Source: Chromera velia (lineage: Eukaryota; Sar; Chromeraceae). From it: a stretch of DNA of 17,278 bases. The notes beneath the pieces were generated by a model. The model worked only from the letters and a program-made list of their open reading frames with translations. It did no database searches and was not told the DNA's origin. The first letter of the stretch is position 1. The number at the start of each line of letters is the position of its first letter. A program made the translations under genes and the position numbers. The stretch spans positions 13,891 through 31,168 of the forward strand of contig JAHBMJ010001397.1 of the NCBI GenBank assembly GCA_018398765.1. The letters run 5' to 3'. This document shows, one piece after another, positions 1-8,391 of the stretch.

Positions 1-905
1 GGGGGGGGGGGGAGAGCTTTTTCGATCTTTCTTTCTGTCGTTCATCTCTCCTTTCCTCCCTCCCTCTCGAAGCCTTCTGTTGAAATCTTTCTTTCTTCCT
101 CTGTCGGCATGTCGAAAGGACGGATGGACAGACAGACGTGCGTTGTTGGCACACGTCCCCTTTTTCGTCGTCGTTCCCTTCTCTCTCTTCTTCGTCATCT
201 CCCTCTCCTTCTTTCCTGGTTGGGTGGGTATCCTGACAGACAAAGGGGTTTGCGTTGAATGCGTGTCTTCTCTTCTCTTCGCCTTTTTGTTGCACCATCC
301 CCTCACTTACGGCTTTCTTCCTTCTCTTCATTGGCATGATGTCTTGCGTGCGTCAATCGAGTGGCTATCGCATCCTTTCGTAGTCCTTTCCTGTGTGGGT
401 CTGTGTGTGTGCTTGCAATGGTTGGGGGGGAGGAGGGGAGGGGAGGGGAGGGAATTCGGCCAAATTAATTCAAGAGAGTGCATGTATCTTCGGGGGGGCT
501 CTTCTTGCACTGAATGTTGGAAAGGAAGGGAAGGGAAGGGAAGGGGGTGGGTGGGCGCTTGCATGAATCCATCAGATTCGACGGCAGGGGTGCATAGGTG
601 AATTTCGTGTCCAGGGTTTCCCTCGAACACTCGATCGCCAAGATTGTTTTAATAATTGTTTCTATACAGGCCTCTTTGGGCTCGTGAACATGCACTGCTC
701 GAGCAATGGCAGGGGTATCATGGGGAGGGCATGCAGAGGGTAAAACGAAAAAGAGGAGGATCGAGCTCCGGCTGATGTGCACGGTGTCGGAAGCGGGCGT
801 GGGTGGTCGAAAGAATGCTTAGGAGAAAGCTGGATCAAAAGTCGTGCGTGCACTTTTTGATGGTCGTTCGGTTTTGTTGCTGCGAAGCGCAAAGTTGCAA
901 CAACT
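1..905. repeat. Low-complexity non-coding stretch with G-runs and C/T-rich DNA
   Basis: The window opens with a run of 12 G, followed by C/T-rich DNA. Two tracts of repeated G-runs on the plus strand occur at 424-452 (G-runs separated by single A) and 528-555 (G-runs separated by AA, then T). Both fit the sequence rule for intramolecular G-quadruplexes. Open frames in this stretch (for example 80-601 on plus) consist of low-complexity residues, show no domain and no convincing splice context, and are not called as genes. Confidence 0.7.
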
Positions 906-1105
906 TCAATACAAAGCCCCAGGCAAAAACCGGCGCAATTAAATTGTGATGCGAATTCAGCTTATAAAGCTAAAGTATACATTAAAATATAATGAATTCT
1001 CCTAGGAATTTTCTGATGTGGGGGAAATGTAATCGACAGAAATCATTAGATATATAAGTTATGAACTGTGTGTTCTAGTGTGTCGATAAGTTTAGGATGA
1101 TCTAG
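906..1105. other. AT-rich spacer
   Basis: The base composition drops sharply to AT-rich, with a TATATAAG word near 1050. I see no gene and no clear repeat. If the 1106-1466 relic is a retrotransposon, this could hold its decayed 5' flank, but I could not find a terminal repeat. Confidence 0.4.
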
Positions 1106-1466
1106 ATGAAGCACCTAAACTTATTCGAAGAAGAAAGAGAGAAGTCAACTGAACATAGTTGGACTTACGAAAAAAAATGAAGAATGTCAATCCGGGAGAT
1201 GCCCACAAGAACACGAAGATCTTCGAAGCATCCGAGAAATTGATCGATCAATCAAGATGAATTCTAGATGCGAAGACAAAGAGCAGACTTTCTATCTACT
1301 TCAAACCACGCAATCGGATTCACTCGAATTCTTAGAATCGATAATGTCCAAAGCAAACCACGCTTCAGTTGCTTGGACAGCGAAGAGATCATATTGAATG
1401 GACCGCGGTGATCAATCGACGGGCAGACTGATGGCCCCGGAAAATGACTCATTGCATGCCTCATAA
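1106..1466 (+). pseudogene. Possible decayed copia-type gag fragment
   Basis: Consecutive short plus-strand reading frames follow one another: 1106-1180 (24 residues), 1177-1260 (27), 1257-1397 (46) and 1398-1466. The first two junctions are ATGA stop/start overlaps. The residues look protein-like rather than random: HLNLFEEE near the start of the first frame, EASEKLID in the second, and EDKEQTFYLLQTTQSDSLEF followed by LESIMSKANHASV in the third. The order HLNxFEE, then EDK, then LLxS-like, then FLESI recalls the gag region of Ty1/copia elements (UBN2-type). This is pattern memory, not an alignment. No reverse transcriptase, integrase or long terminal repeat was seen nearby, and an 89-residue frame on the other strand is treated as a shadow. 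If real, it is a broken relic with frameshifts. Confidence 0.25.
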
Positions 1467-2391
1467 AGCGAAAATCCTGTGTGCACAGGCGGGGTACTGA
1501 AATAATGATGCACGCAGTTCTCTCACGCTGCACGCCTTACCTCTGAAGCGCTCTGAAGCTTTACGTGTGTGTCTTAATTATATAATTTATATTAATTATT
1601 TACAGCTATAGTTGTCTATGCTAGTATCTATGCTATCTACTAAAAACCCTACAACTTGAAATTAAAAAGTTTTCCTATATATTCAAAGTTTTCCTCTTAA
1701 AACTAAAATAAGGGGGCCACCTAGTCTTGCAAGCCTTCAAATGCCCCATAGAGCCTAGCTTGAGTGATCGAATTTCTGTATGACACGTTGTTATGATGTT
1801 GGGTTGGCCAGAGCCTAAGTAGTGACTCACCGGCTTTGACTTCAACTTATTCATTCGATCGATTAAAGAATCGTGTAATAATGATTCGATTTCAGTATTT
1901 TTTTTTTTCGCCAGTCTCTTTTCTTTTTACCACTCTTCAAAGAAACATATGCAAGCAAGGAAAGAAGATTGAGGAAGAGAACAAAGAGCTCTCCTCGCTA
2001 GTCTCCTCGTCCAGAAGCCGCTGGAAAAACGAAAAAACGGAAGAGCGTACTGAGACAGGTCCGACAAGCCTTCTCTCTCACAGTTTTGGAGAGACACGGC
2101 AGCAGATGCAGTCTCCTTACACACGTCCCCACTCCATTTCAGACCGCCACGGTGATCCGACCATTCATTCGATGCATCGAATCATACATTCGCTGCCCCT
2201 CCCTTGGCGGCAACACTCTTCGATCTTTCCCTTTTGCATCTGCCTCCCTCCCTGCCGTGTCTCTTGTCAGAGCCTGAATCGGCGTTCGCTCGCAGCCTCC
2301 AACCACAAGGATGCAAACGGAACAACACGGAAACGAGCCCTCGCCCTGAGGTGAAAGGCATACGTCAAACAAGCATTACTAATTGTCTCTT
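1467..2391. other. Spacer; probable 3' flank of the Cys-rich gene
   Basis: The part at 1560-1700 is AT-rich and holds no gene signal. The part at 1836-2354 has a 172-codon plus-strand frame (start MTSTYSFDRLKNR) with a short charged stretch, KIEEENKELSSL, that could be helical. The rest is low-complexity, overlaps frames on both strands and has no recognisable domain. I treat it as non-coding or as 3' untranslated sequence of the minus-strand gene ending at 2392, but a small unknown protein cannot be excluded. Confidence 0.4.
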
Positions 2392-2919
2392 CTAGCAGAA
2401 GACCACCGGACCTCCGCAATCCGAAGGTGCGAAAGCCTGGCACGACGCTGACGAGAATGGTTTGGTTCCCTGCAGGGTGATGCTCTGCCCGTTGCACTGG
2501 TGAGAACAGGAGCAAGGAATCCCGTCTCCTCCGTCTTGTTTGTACACGCAATACTGGCCAGCAGGGTCGTCGTTGACGTGGCTGGAGTACGAGTTCTGAC
2601 CCCAGTAAGGAGGAGCCCACAGAGTGTTGCTGCACGCCTTCTGGGACCCTCCCACATAGCATTTCCCATCCTGAGCCAATGTGCTTGACACAGTGGACTT
2701 GACTGTGGAAGTGCAGCCAGCGCTACCGGAGCAGAGAGTCCGGACGCATTTCCACGTGCACTTGCAAGGAGTCGGTGCGGCGTCACTGTCCGACTGAGTG
2801 TTGCTCTGCAAATCCCCTTCCCGGTTTCGCCCCGTGGAGTGGTGAAGAGCCTGAGCAAGCTCAGAGAGGCACGCGAAAAGAAGAATGACAGAAAAAAGGG
2901 ACAGCAGATGCTTCGTCAT
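2392..2919 (-). CDS. Small secreted cysteine-rich protein, unknown family
   Basis: This is a single-exon, 175-residue frame. I chose the ATG at 2919 because it has A at -3 and begins a classic signal peptide (MTKHLLSLFSVILLFACLSE, then LAQA with likely cleavage after AQA). The longer frame, up to 3048, would bury that signal behind 43 residues without homology. The mature part starts with a polar, disordered stretch (about residues 25-48). It then has 14 cysteines, an even number that fits an extracellular disulfide fold. Two PCxCxxxC clusters (PCKCTWKC and PCSCSHQC) look like an internal repeat. I do not recognise the domain. The gene is divergent from the hydrolase at 3734 and shares its signal-peptide end (LSELAQA, followed closely by NREG). 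Secretion is likely; the function is unknown. Confidence 0.75.
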   Translation of the reverse strand: MTKHLLSLFSVILLFACLSELAQALHHSTGRNREGDLQSNTQSDSDAAPTPCKCTWKCVRTLCSGSAGCTSTVKSTVSSTLAQDGKCYVGGSQKACSNTLWAPPYWGQNSYSSHVNDDPAGQYCVYKQDGGDGIPCSCSHQCNGQSITLQGTKPFSSASCQAFAPSDCGGPVVFC

Positions 2920-3733
2920 TGTCAAGGGGAACAGATGATCGAGCGACCTGGAATTAAGAGATCGAGTGCAGAGGAAAGATACGTACCCTTCAACTTTCGC
3001 GTCTCCGAGTAGAATAACAGGCAATGGCGGTCCAGAGAAGTCCAGCAAGTCCGAAGATACGGACGCAACGATGTCGCCAGAAGCCTAGATGACTGGCCTT
3101 GAATTGTGTCCAATTAATGGCATGGAACAGCTACTCTTGAACTGTTCAATCCAGCTGACTGCGACAGTCCAATTAAGTCAACGCGTCACTGTCAGAGAGA
3201 CGAAGCGCGAAGGGTGCGGCGGATTATCCGCGCGCGGGAATGCTCCGGGCCCTTTGACCGGGCCCCTTTTTTTGTCTCCCGCAACGTGCACTTTGCAACA
3301 TCGTGTTAATAATACAGTTAATTAGCGTATCTTCTCCGACGGAAACATGACGGAAACGGAAACACTCCATGCATGCACAGACTTCTTCGACGAGTCAACC
3401 GCTCTTGGGCCTCCCGGCCTCGACTGTCTTCTCCCCCAACACCAATCGCCTTCTGCCCGTCAGTCTGACATGCAGTATTTATTCTTATTACGGGGTTGCT
3501 TTTGCTAAGCTAGTGCGTGACTGCGTGTAGGTAGACGGTACACATGCAGTTGTTCGCCGTCGCTTCCTGCAGTCTGTTGCATGAGCTCGCGAGGAAGAGT
3601 CGTTGTGTTGATTTGTCCGAAGCAAAAGCATGCTCCCCTAATCCTTCCGTATCGATCAGCCCGTCAATAATTGAAACAGGCCATCGACTTTTCCTATCAG
3701 TGCATCAGTCGACACAACATTCAATCAATCAAC
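2920..3733. promoter_or_regulatory. Shared divergent upstream region of two secretory genes
   Basis: About 815 bases separate the two divergent start codons. Inside are two identical 10-base words GTCCAATTAA at 3108-3117 and 3167-3176, which include a CCAAT-like core. There is also a GGGCCC/GGGCCC hairpin followed by a T run near 3249-3274 and a TGCATGC word at 3370-3376. The small plus-strand frames here (3089-3325, 3544-3792) have no coding character. No TATA box or initiator could be assigned with confidence. The role as a bidirectional promoter is inferred from layout only. Confidence 0.4.
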
Positions 3734-5716
3734 ATGCAATCTCTGCGACTGTTTCATCTGTCTCTGTTGGCGCTCATTTTCCTCCTCTCTGAGCTTGCAC
3801 AGGCGTCCTTCTTCCTTCAAAACAGAGAGGGGGGAGAAACGTCAGTAAGAGGCGGGAGAAAGCTCCCAGTCTGCCTCTTTCTCCATGGCGCCTCCATGAA
3901 GGGGCCCCGGCAGACTCAGTGGATGAAATACGACTGGCAAGTACGGTCCCTGCACTACCTGTGGGGTCCCTACAACATTCTGTTCAAGGACTACTGTGAC
4001 AGCTTTCTGTACTCGTATGCGAATACCTTCGACTACAGCTGGCTGGATACACAGTTGCAGAATGAATATTACGAGAAGGCGAGGGAAGTGGTAGACAAGG
4101 GAGGGGTTGTGTTTGCCCACTCGATGGCCAATAGTCTCCTTGCCGGTGCGTGCTGGCAGCAGAACAAGTGCGTTCAATTTTACGGTTTGGGGGGTGTATT
4201 GAGCGGAGTGATTTTATCGAATGTTCTGAAAAAGGATTTCCTCGGAAAGCCACTCTACTGGTTCGGGCAGGTTGTTTTGGACAGTTTCAACACCAAGAGT
4301 CGCGGTATGCGCAGAGACCCAGACGAAGCGACTCAAAACGCACTGATGAAGAATACAGCGGCAAAGAAATTATTCAAGGGCAATCTGTGTGGGGGGCGGC
4401 CTCAGGGTAACGGGGGTGGTCTCTCGGATGGGTTTGGTGTAGATCAGTTTTTAGACTTTTTTGGAACCATAGTCAGCAGGGAGGTGCAAAAGGTAGAGCC
4501 TGAAATCGCTCTGAAGGGGGGCGGGATGAATGACGGACTTGTCGAGCTTGCATCCTGTGCTTTTTATATGGAGAACGGAAGCGCCCGCTGGTTTGCAGAC
4601 ACAGACACAGGAACCAGCACTAGCCAATGGCCAAGTGTGACAGATGCAAACGCGAATCCTCAGGATAAGTTCTTGATCGCTCAGGTCAGTCTGATAAATT
4701 ATCTGAAATTATCCGCTTTCTCTCTTCTTTGTTCTTGGCTTCTCTGTCCGCGTGCCTGTTTTTCCAACATGAATATGAATGACAGTACTGCCATCTTATG
4801 TCGATGAAAGCCAGTGTGAACAATTTTCTTCCAGCTCTCCCTTTTTCCGCCGTGCCGCTCCACGCCCTTCTTTCTATCTGAGATAACTTTCTTCAGAATA
4901 GAGTGCCCATGCACCGCTGTTGGCCCTTCTTATCTCTTTGTATCTGTCCGTACAGTTCAACCAGACAGTACCAAAGAATATCCTTTATGACACATATTCT
5001 CACCTGCACAGGTCAACCACATGGAGGAAAACGGAATGTACCCCGACGTCACCCCTGTGGTGATGAATTGGGTGCGGAACATGATGTGTGACGAAATCGG
5101 CAGTGACGGAGGCAACGCTGCGTGTGCCAACCGCAACTCTCCTCTGGCTCTCCCGTCCCAGTCCGAGGAGGGGTATCGGTGCGCTCTCGGCAGAGACTGT
5201 GGGGGGGAGCACACGTGTTGTCAGAATTTTTGTCGTCAGAGAATCAAAGACTGGGCAGGTATTCCATATTGTCCCCACGAATGTGTGGGGAGGCCCGGGT
5301 GGGACCCCGGCACGTGTCTTGAGCCTGGGAGGATCCACTCCCCCCGATGGAAGGGCGAGGAGTGCCTCCTTCACACAGACTGTGCGGGAGGGGGTTTGGG
5401 GGGGTCAGTTGGGTGTTGTGAGAAGAAATGCACTGACCTTCAGAAGGACCATATGAATGTCAACTGGTGTCCTCATGAGTGCAAAGGGAGGCCTGACTGG
5501 GGCCCCGGCACATGTTCGGACCCCGGCAAGTGGCATTGGCCCCGGCACCTGGGGGAGGGATGTGGGGTACATGAGGACTGTGAGGGGGGGGGCCTTTTTG
5601 CATCTGTTGGGTGCTGTAAGGGCACGTGCACTCAGAAGAAACAAGACTGGGCACACGTCTGGTACTGTCCAGACGAATGCGTGGGAAGAATATTTGGGCC
5701 GAGGGGGAGCTGCTGA
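3734..5716 (+). CDS. Secreted alpha/beta-hydrolase (lipase-like) with three Cys-rich modules; two exons
   Basis: Join 3734..4684 and 5012..5716, giving 551 residues. The start at 3734 has A at -3 and opens a signal peptide ending LSELAQA; the upstream ATG at 3671 would mask it. The hydrolase part has the oxyanion-type FLHGAS (residues 50-54), a nucleophile elbow FAHSMAN with Ser130, the acid motif NDGLV with Asp267, and VNHME with His320. NDGLV...NHxE ordering is typical of lipase-like alpha/beta-hydrolases. The elbow is AHSMA rather than GxSxG. His320 appears only after splicing, which supports the intron. Residues 374-551 are three modules with the spacing C-x5-C-x(5 or 10)-CC-x3-C-x12-C-x3-C-x10-C. 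The likely role is a secreted or vacuolar esterase/lipase; the substrate is unknown. Exon 1 alone reads on to a stop at 4807, which would lose the His and the modules. Confidence 0.85.
4685..5011 (+). other. Spliceosomal intron in the hydrolase gene
   Basis: The donor is CAG|GTCAGT at 4684/4685. The acceptor is CCTGCACAG|GTC at 5011/5012. The intron is 327 bases and phase 0. The intron itself is T/C-rich and contains in-frame stops. Joining the exons gives KFLIAQ-VNHMEENG, placing the expected catalytic His directly after the junction and keeping the frame for all the downstream cysteine modules. Confidence 0.85.
5180..5713 (+). repeat. Three tandem eight-cysteine protein modules (intragenic repeat)
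   Basis: Module 1 spans 5180-5317, module 2 spans 5363-5515 and module 3 spans 5561-5713. Each has eight Cys, with CC in the middle and a conserved DWA...YCPHECVG-like core (WAGIPYCPHECVG, VNWCPHECKG, WAHVWYCPDECVG). Spacing between cysteines is identical in all three except for a five-residue glycine-rich insert before CC in modules 2 and 3. Linkers begin with PG and are rich in Trp, Arg and Pro. The C...DC...CC...C opening recalls colipase/prokineticin/dickkopf-like disulfide folds, but this is only a pattern resemblance. Confidence 0.85.
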
Positions 5717-6197
5717 GGTGGGTTTTCTGATCGGATGAACGGCGTTGCTGTGCAGGTTGCTTGGTTTTTTTTTATGGATCAGCACTGTGCCTTTCTTCCG
5801 TCAACCATGCATGCAGACGGAGTGTGTCTGTATCCTCTCTTTCAATCGAATGTCCTTTTCTGCCTTCTCCGCTCCCCTACCACCTTAATTTCTGTGCGCC
5901 CCGCATGCGTGTTTGATCGAAAGATCGAATTAAAACAAAACCCTTAAAGAATCGAATTAAGGAACCTGCAGGGGGGGGTTTTGTTTTGCCTCTCTTCAAT
6001 TAATTCCGTTTTCGGTCGCACGCTTGCATCTGTCTATCTCTCTGTGTGAAAGAGTGAGAAGGAGAGTGAGAGGAACGCCAAAGACCAAGGGCCGTCCTAC
6101 TGTTTACTTGTTTGTTCGCCTGGCCGGTGTTTTTCGTTTCCTTCTGTGTGCCTGCCAGCCAAGGTGTCTGTCCCCCCGTCTCCATGTCTTCCGTTCA

Positions 6198-6299
6198 GAT
6201 AGCATGCAAAGATATCAAAATCTGAAATGGCAAAAGATAGCAAGGATGTCAAAATCTGAAATCGCAAAAGATAGCAAGGATATCAAAATCTGAAATGGT
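6198..6299. repeat. 34-bp tandem repeat, about three units
   Basis: Units begin at 6211, 6245 and 6279 with GATATCAAAATCTGAAATGG or a one-to-two-base variant, followed by CAAAAGATAGCAAG. A partial unit (GATAGCATGCAAA) precedes the first. The spacing is exactly 34 bases. Confidence 0.9.
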
Positions 6300-6477
6300 A
6301 AAAAAAAGATGCAGACCGTGGGAAAAAAGAAGCAAAAAAGTGTCGTCGTCGTTCTGTCCAGGAAAGAGAAAGAATCATGCAGTCTGTCCTTCTGAGGGAA
6401 ACGTACAAATCAATTTGTCTTCTTGTCTGTCCTTCTGTCGATTGGTTCATCAACCGTCGATTAATTCTTTAGCATTT

Positions 6478-6502
6478 CCCTCCCTCCCTCCCTCCCTCCC
6501 TC
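6478..6502. repeat. (TCCC)n microsatellite
   Basis: A pure run of CCCT/TCCC units. Confidence 0.9.
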
Positions 6503-6597
6503 ATTTTTCCTTCCGTATGCAGGCGTACACCGTCCTGGGAGGGAGAGGACGACCCGGTTTCTGGTGGTGCAATGGATCCCTCCCGTGGCGGCAGGCA

Positions 6598-6626
6598 AAG
6601 AAAAGAAAAGAAAAGAAAAGAAAAGA
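6598..6626. repeat. (AAAAG)n microsatellite
   Basis: About five to six units of AAAAG, running into AGAGAG. Confidence 0.9.
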
Positions 6627-7313
6627 GAGAAAGGAGGACGGACGGACGATGCCAAGGCGTACGGACGGATCGATTGAATGCAGTTGGTTGATGCGGTCTG
6701 GAGCTGCCCTTCTCTCGATCCGTTCTTTCCTTTCCTGTTCTTTGTACTGCCGTCCAGCGAAAAAGCGGGAAAGGGAGAAAGAAAAGAGCTACGCCCTTAT
6801 CATCGTCCGACATGTCTTCGCTTGCTCTTGTCTTTGAACGACATTCTTCACAGACGATCAATGCACCATGAAGCGGCCTCATCCATCGTTTAATTGTTTG
6901 GGATTGCTTTGCTGGATAAAGAGGCATCCCAGGCGAAAGAATCGGCTTAGTTGACCAAGGTCCACTGTATACCCGTCACGGTGCTTGTCCGTCTTCTTTA
7001 CCGGTGACTTCATTCTCTCTTCCTGCAAGAATAACGGTAATGAATGATTGATCGAAGGAGGGCATGAAAAGGGACAGCGCACAGCTGTTGCTTTTTTGGG
7101 GCTCTCCGTTCCTCAGTTTGTTGCTTCCAGTCCCAACAGAGAGACTGGAATGAAGCAATTAAAGCGGCTGCGCATCCGAGTCCGCCCTTCCTGCCCTTTC
7201 CACTAGTACCCTCCCTTTCTTGTTGGTACCGTCACGCCTGCATTGTGCTTGTTGAACATTCTAGAGTCGGATGGAGGATATGACTGTCAGAGAGACCTGT
7301 CATTCGGTTCTTT

Positions 7314-7332
7314 GGGGAGGGGGGGGGGGGGG
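7314..7332. repeat. Poly-G tract
   Basis: GGGGA followed by 14 consecutive G at 7319-7332. It resembles the G run that opens the window and is a likely site of length error in sequencing. Confidence 0.9.
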
Positions 7333-7784
7333 TAAAGAGCGGGTCTCGATCATCGGTGCGAACGGTTGGTGGGACGTCTTTTCTTGCGTCGTCGTTTCTC
7401 TTCTTCCTCTTTCTTCTCATTTTTGAGGCGTGCGTTGGCTCTTTCTTCATTGGGAAAACACTTTTTGCTTGAGAAAGACATCGGTGATTCAGGAAAGAGA
7501 GTTTTAGAGAGAGAGTTTGCTCCCTTTTTTTTGTAGACTCCTTCCTCGTTTCCTCCTATCTTTCTGATGCACTTCATAACTTAAAGATTTAAACATTTTT
7601 CTACGTATCTAGCTATGCGTGACTACGCTTTTATACGTACACACACTGCATATATATCTTAGAAATCTAATAATAAAGATTTAGATTTAAAATAATTTTC
7701 AGTTTTAAATTAAGGTTATATATTTCCAAAACATATGAAAATACTTTAGTAAAATAATTAAGATGAGGTTTTTATTTTTGTGCA

Positions 7785-7810
7785 TTGATTGATTGATTTG
7801 ATTGATTGAT
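7785..7810. repeat. (TTGA)n microsatellite
   Basis: Repeats of ATTG with one TTTGATTG interruption. A short ATTGATTG run also occurs near 12936-12950. Confidence 0.85.
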
Positions 7811-8344
7811 ATGTTCCGTCCTAAGGCCTTCCCGCTATGTCTGTAGGTACTTAGCTCAGTAATTAAGAACTTTAGTAAGAACTCTGACATTGATTGAACA
7901 ACAAGTTTTTAGTATAATACTACATAGTACATAGTTTTTAAATTAAATATCGATCATTCTGATATAATTAATATAGTCTCACATCGGTAGCAGACAATGT
8001 TAAACTGAACTCAAACATCAAGCCTAGCATCAAGCGGTGTTTGGGAACGGTTGGCTCAACGGTTGGTTGTACTAAGTGAATTGTTTGTTTCTTATCAACA
8101 GCTGACTGTATTCATACTATCTTCACTGCCAGCCTGAGGCATGACTGCGATTGTCACTCCCACTGATCGATATGTATGGGCCACTGTTGCACATGTGTAT
8201 TTACTTGCGCTTGCTGTGAAGATTCACAGTATCGATCATTCTGATTCATTCACTGAAGAAAAGCGTCGATCGATTATTGGCTATATTGATCTTGACTGCC
8301 GATCTTAATTAGCCTTGTTTAGTCAGTCTGTCTGTCCGTCTGTT

Positions 8345-8360
8345 TCTCTCTCTCTCTCTC
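8345..8360. repeat. (TC)n microsatellite
   Basis: A short pure CT run in the 3' flank of the oxidoreductase gene, downstream of its stop on the minus strand. Confidence 0.85.
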
Positions 8361-8391
8361 CCCCTCTTTCTGCCTGTCAGTTGCCTGTCTC

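Larger units (their letters stand above)
5717..8391. other. Gene-poor spacer with simple repeats
   Basis: I found no supportable gene in these 2.7 kb. Open frames such as 6295-6837 on plus are driven by microsatellites. The stretch from about 7570 to 8330 is AT-rich. A 16-base direct repeat, TATCGATCATTCTGAT, occurs at 7948-7963 and 8230-8245; it could be the remains of a terminal or target-site repeat, but nothing in between is recognisable as an element. Confidence 0.6.

Noticed and set aside
80-601. 173-residue plus-strand frame near the left end
   Set aside because: Low-complexity C/T- and G-rich DNA, overlapping minus frames of similar length, no domain or credible signal peptide context.
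1264-1533. 89-residue minus-strand frame
   Set aside because: No recognisable features; the plus-strand relic frames over the same interval look more protein-like, and neither is convincing as a live gene.
2949-2987. Possible 39-base 5' leader intron (GTACGT...CAG) upstream of the Cys-rich gene
   Set aside because: Much shorter than the other introns here and outside the coding frame, so nothing in the sequence tests it.
2920-3048. 43-residue N-terminal extension of the Cys-rich secreted protein
   Set aside because: It would place the signal peptide internally; the ATG at 2919 has good context.
6295-6837. 180-residue plus-strand frame
   Set aside because: It runs through (TCCC)n and (AAAAG)n microsatellites and has no domain-like composition outside them.
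7975-8000. GTCTCACATCGG as a plant-type snRNA upstream element
   Set aside because: It resembles the plant U-snRNA element by chance; no TATA at the expected spacing and no recognisable snRNA follows, and the organism does not look like a plant.
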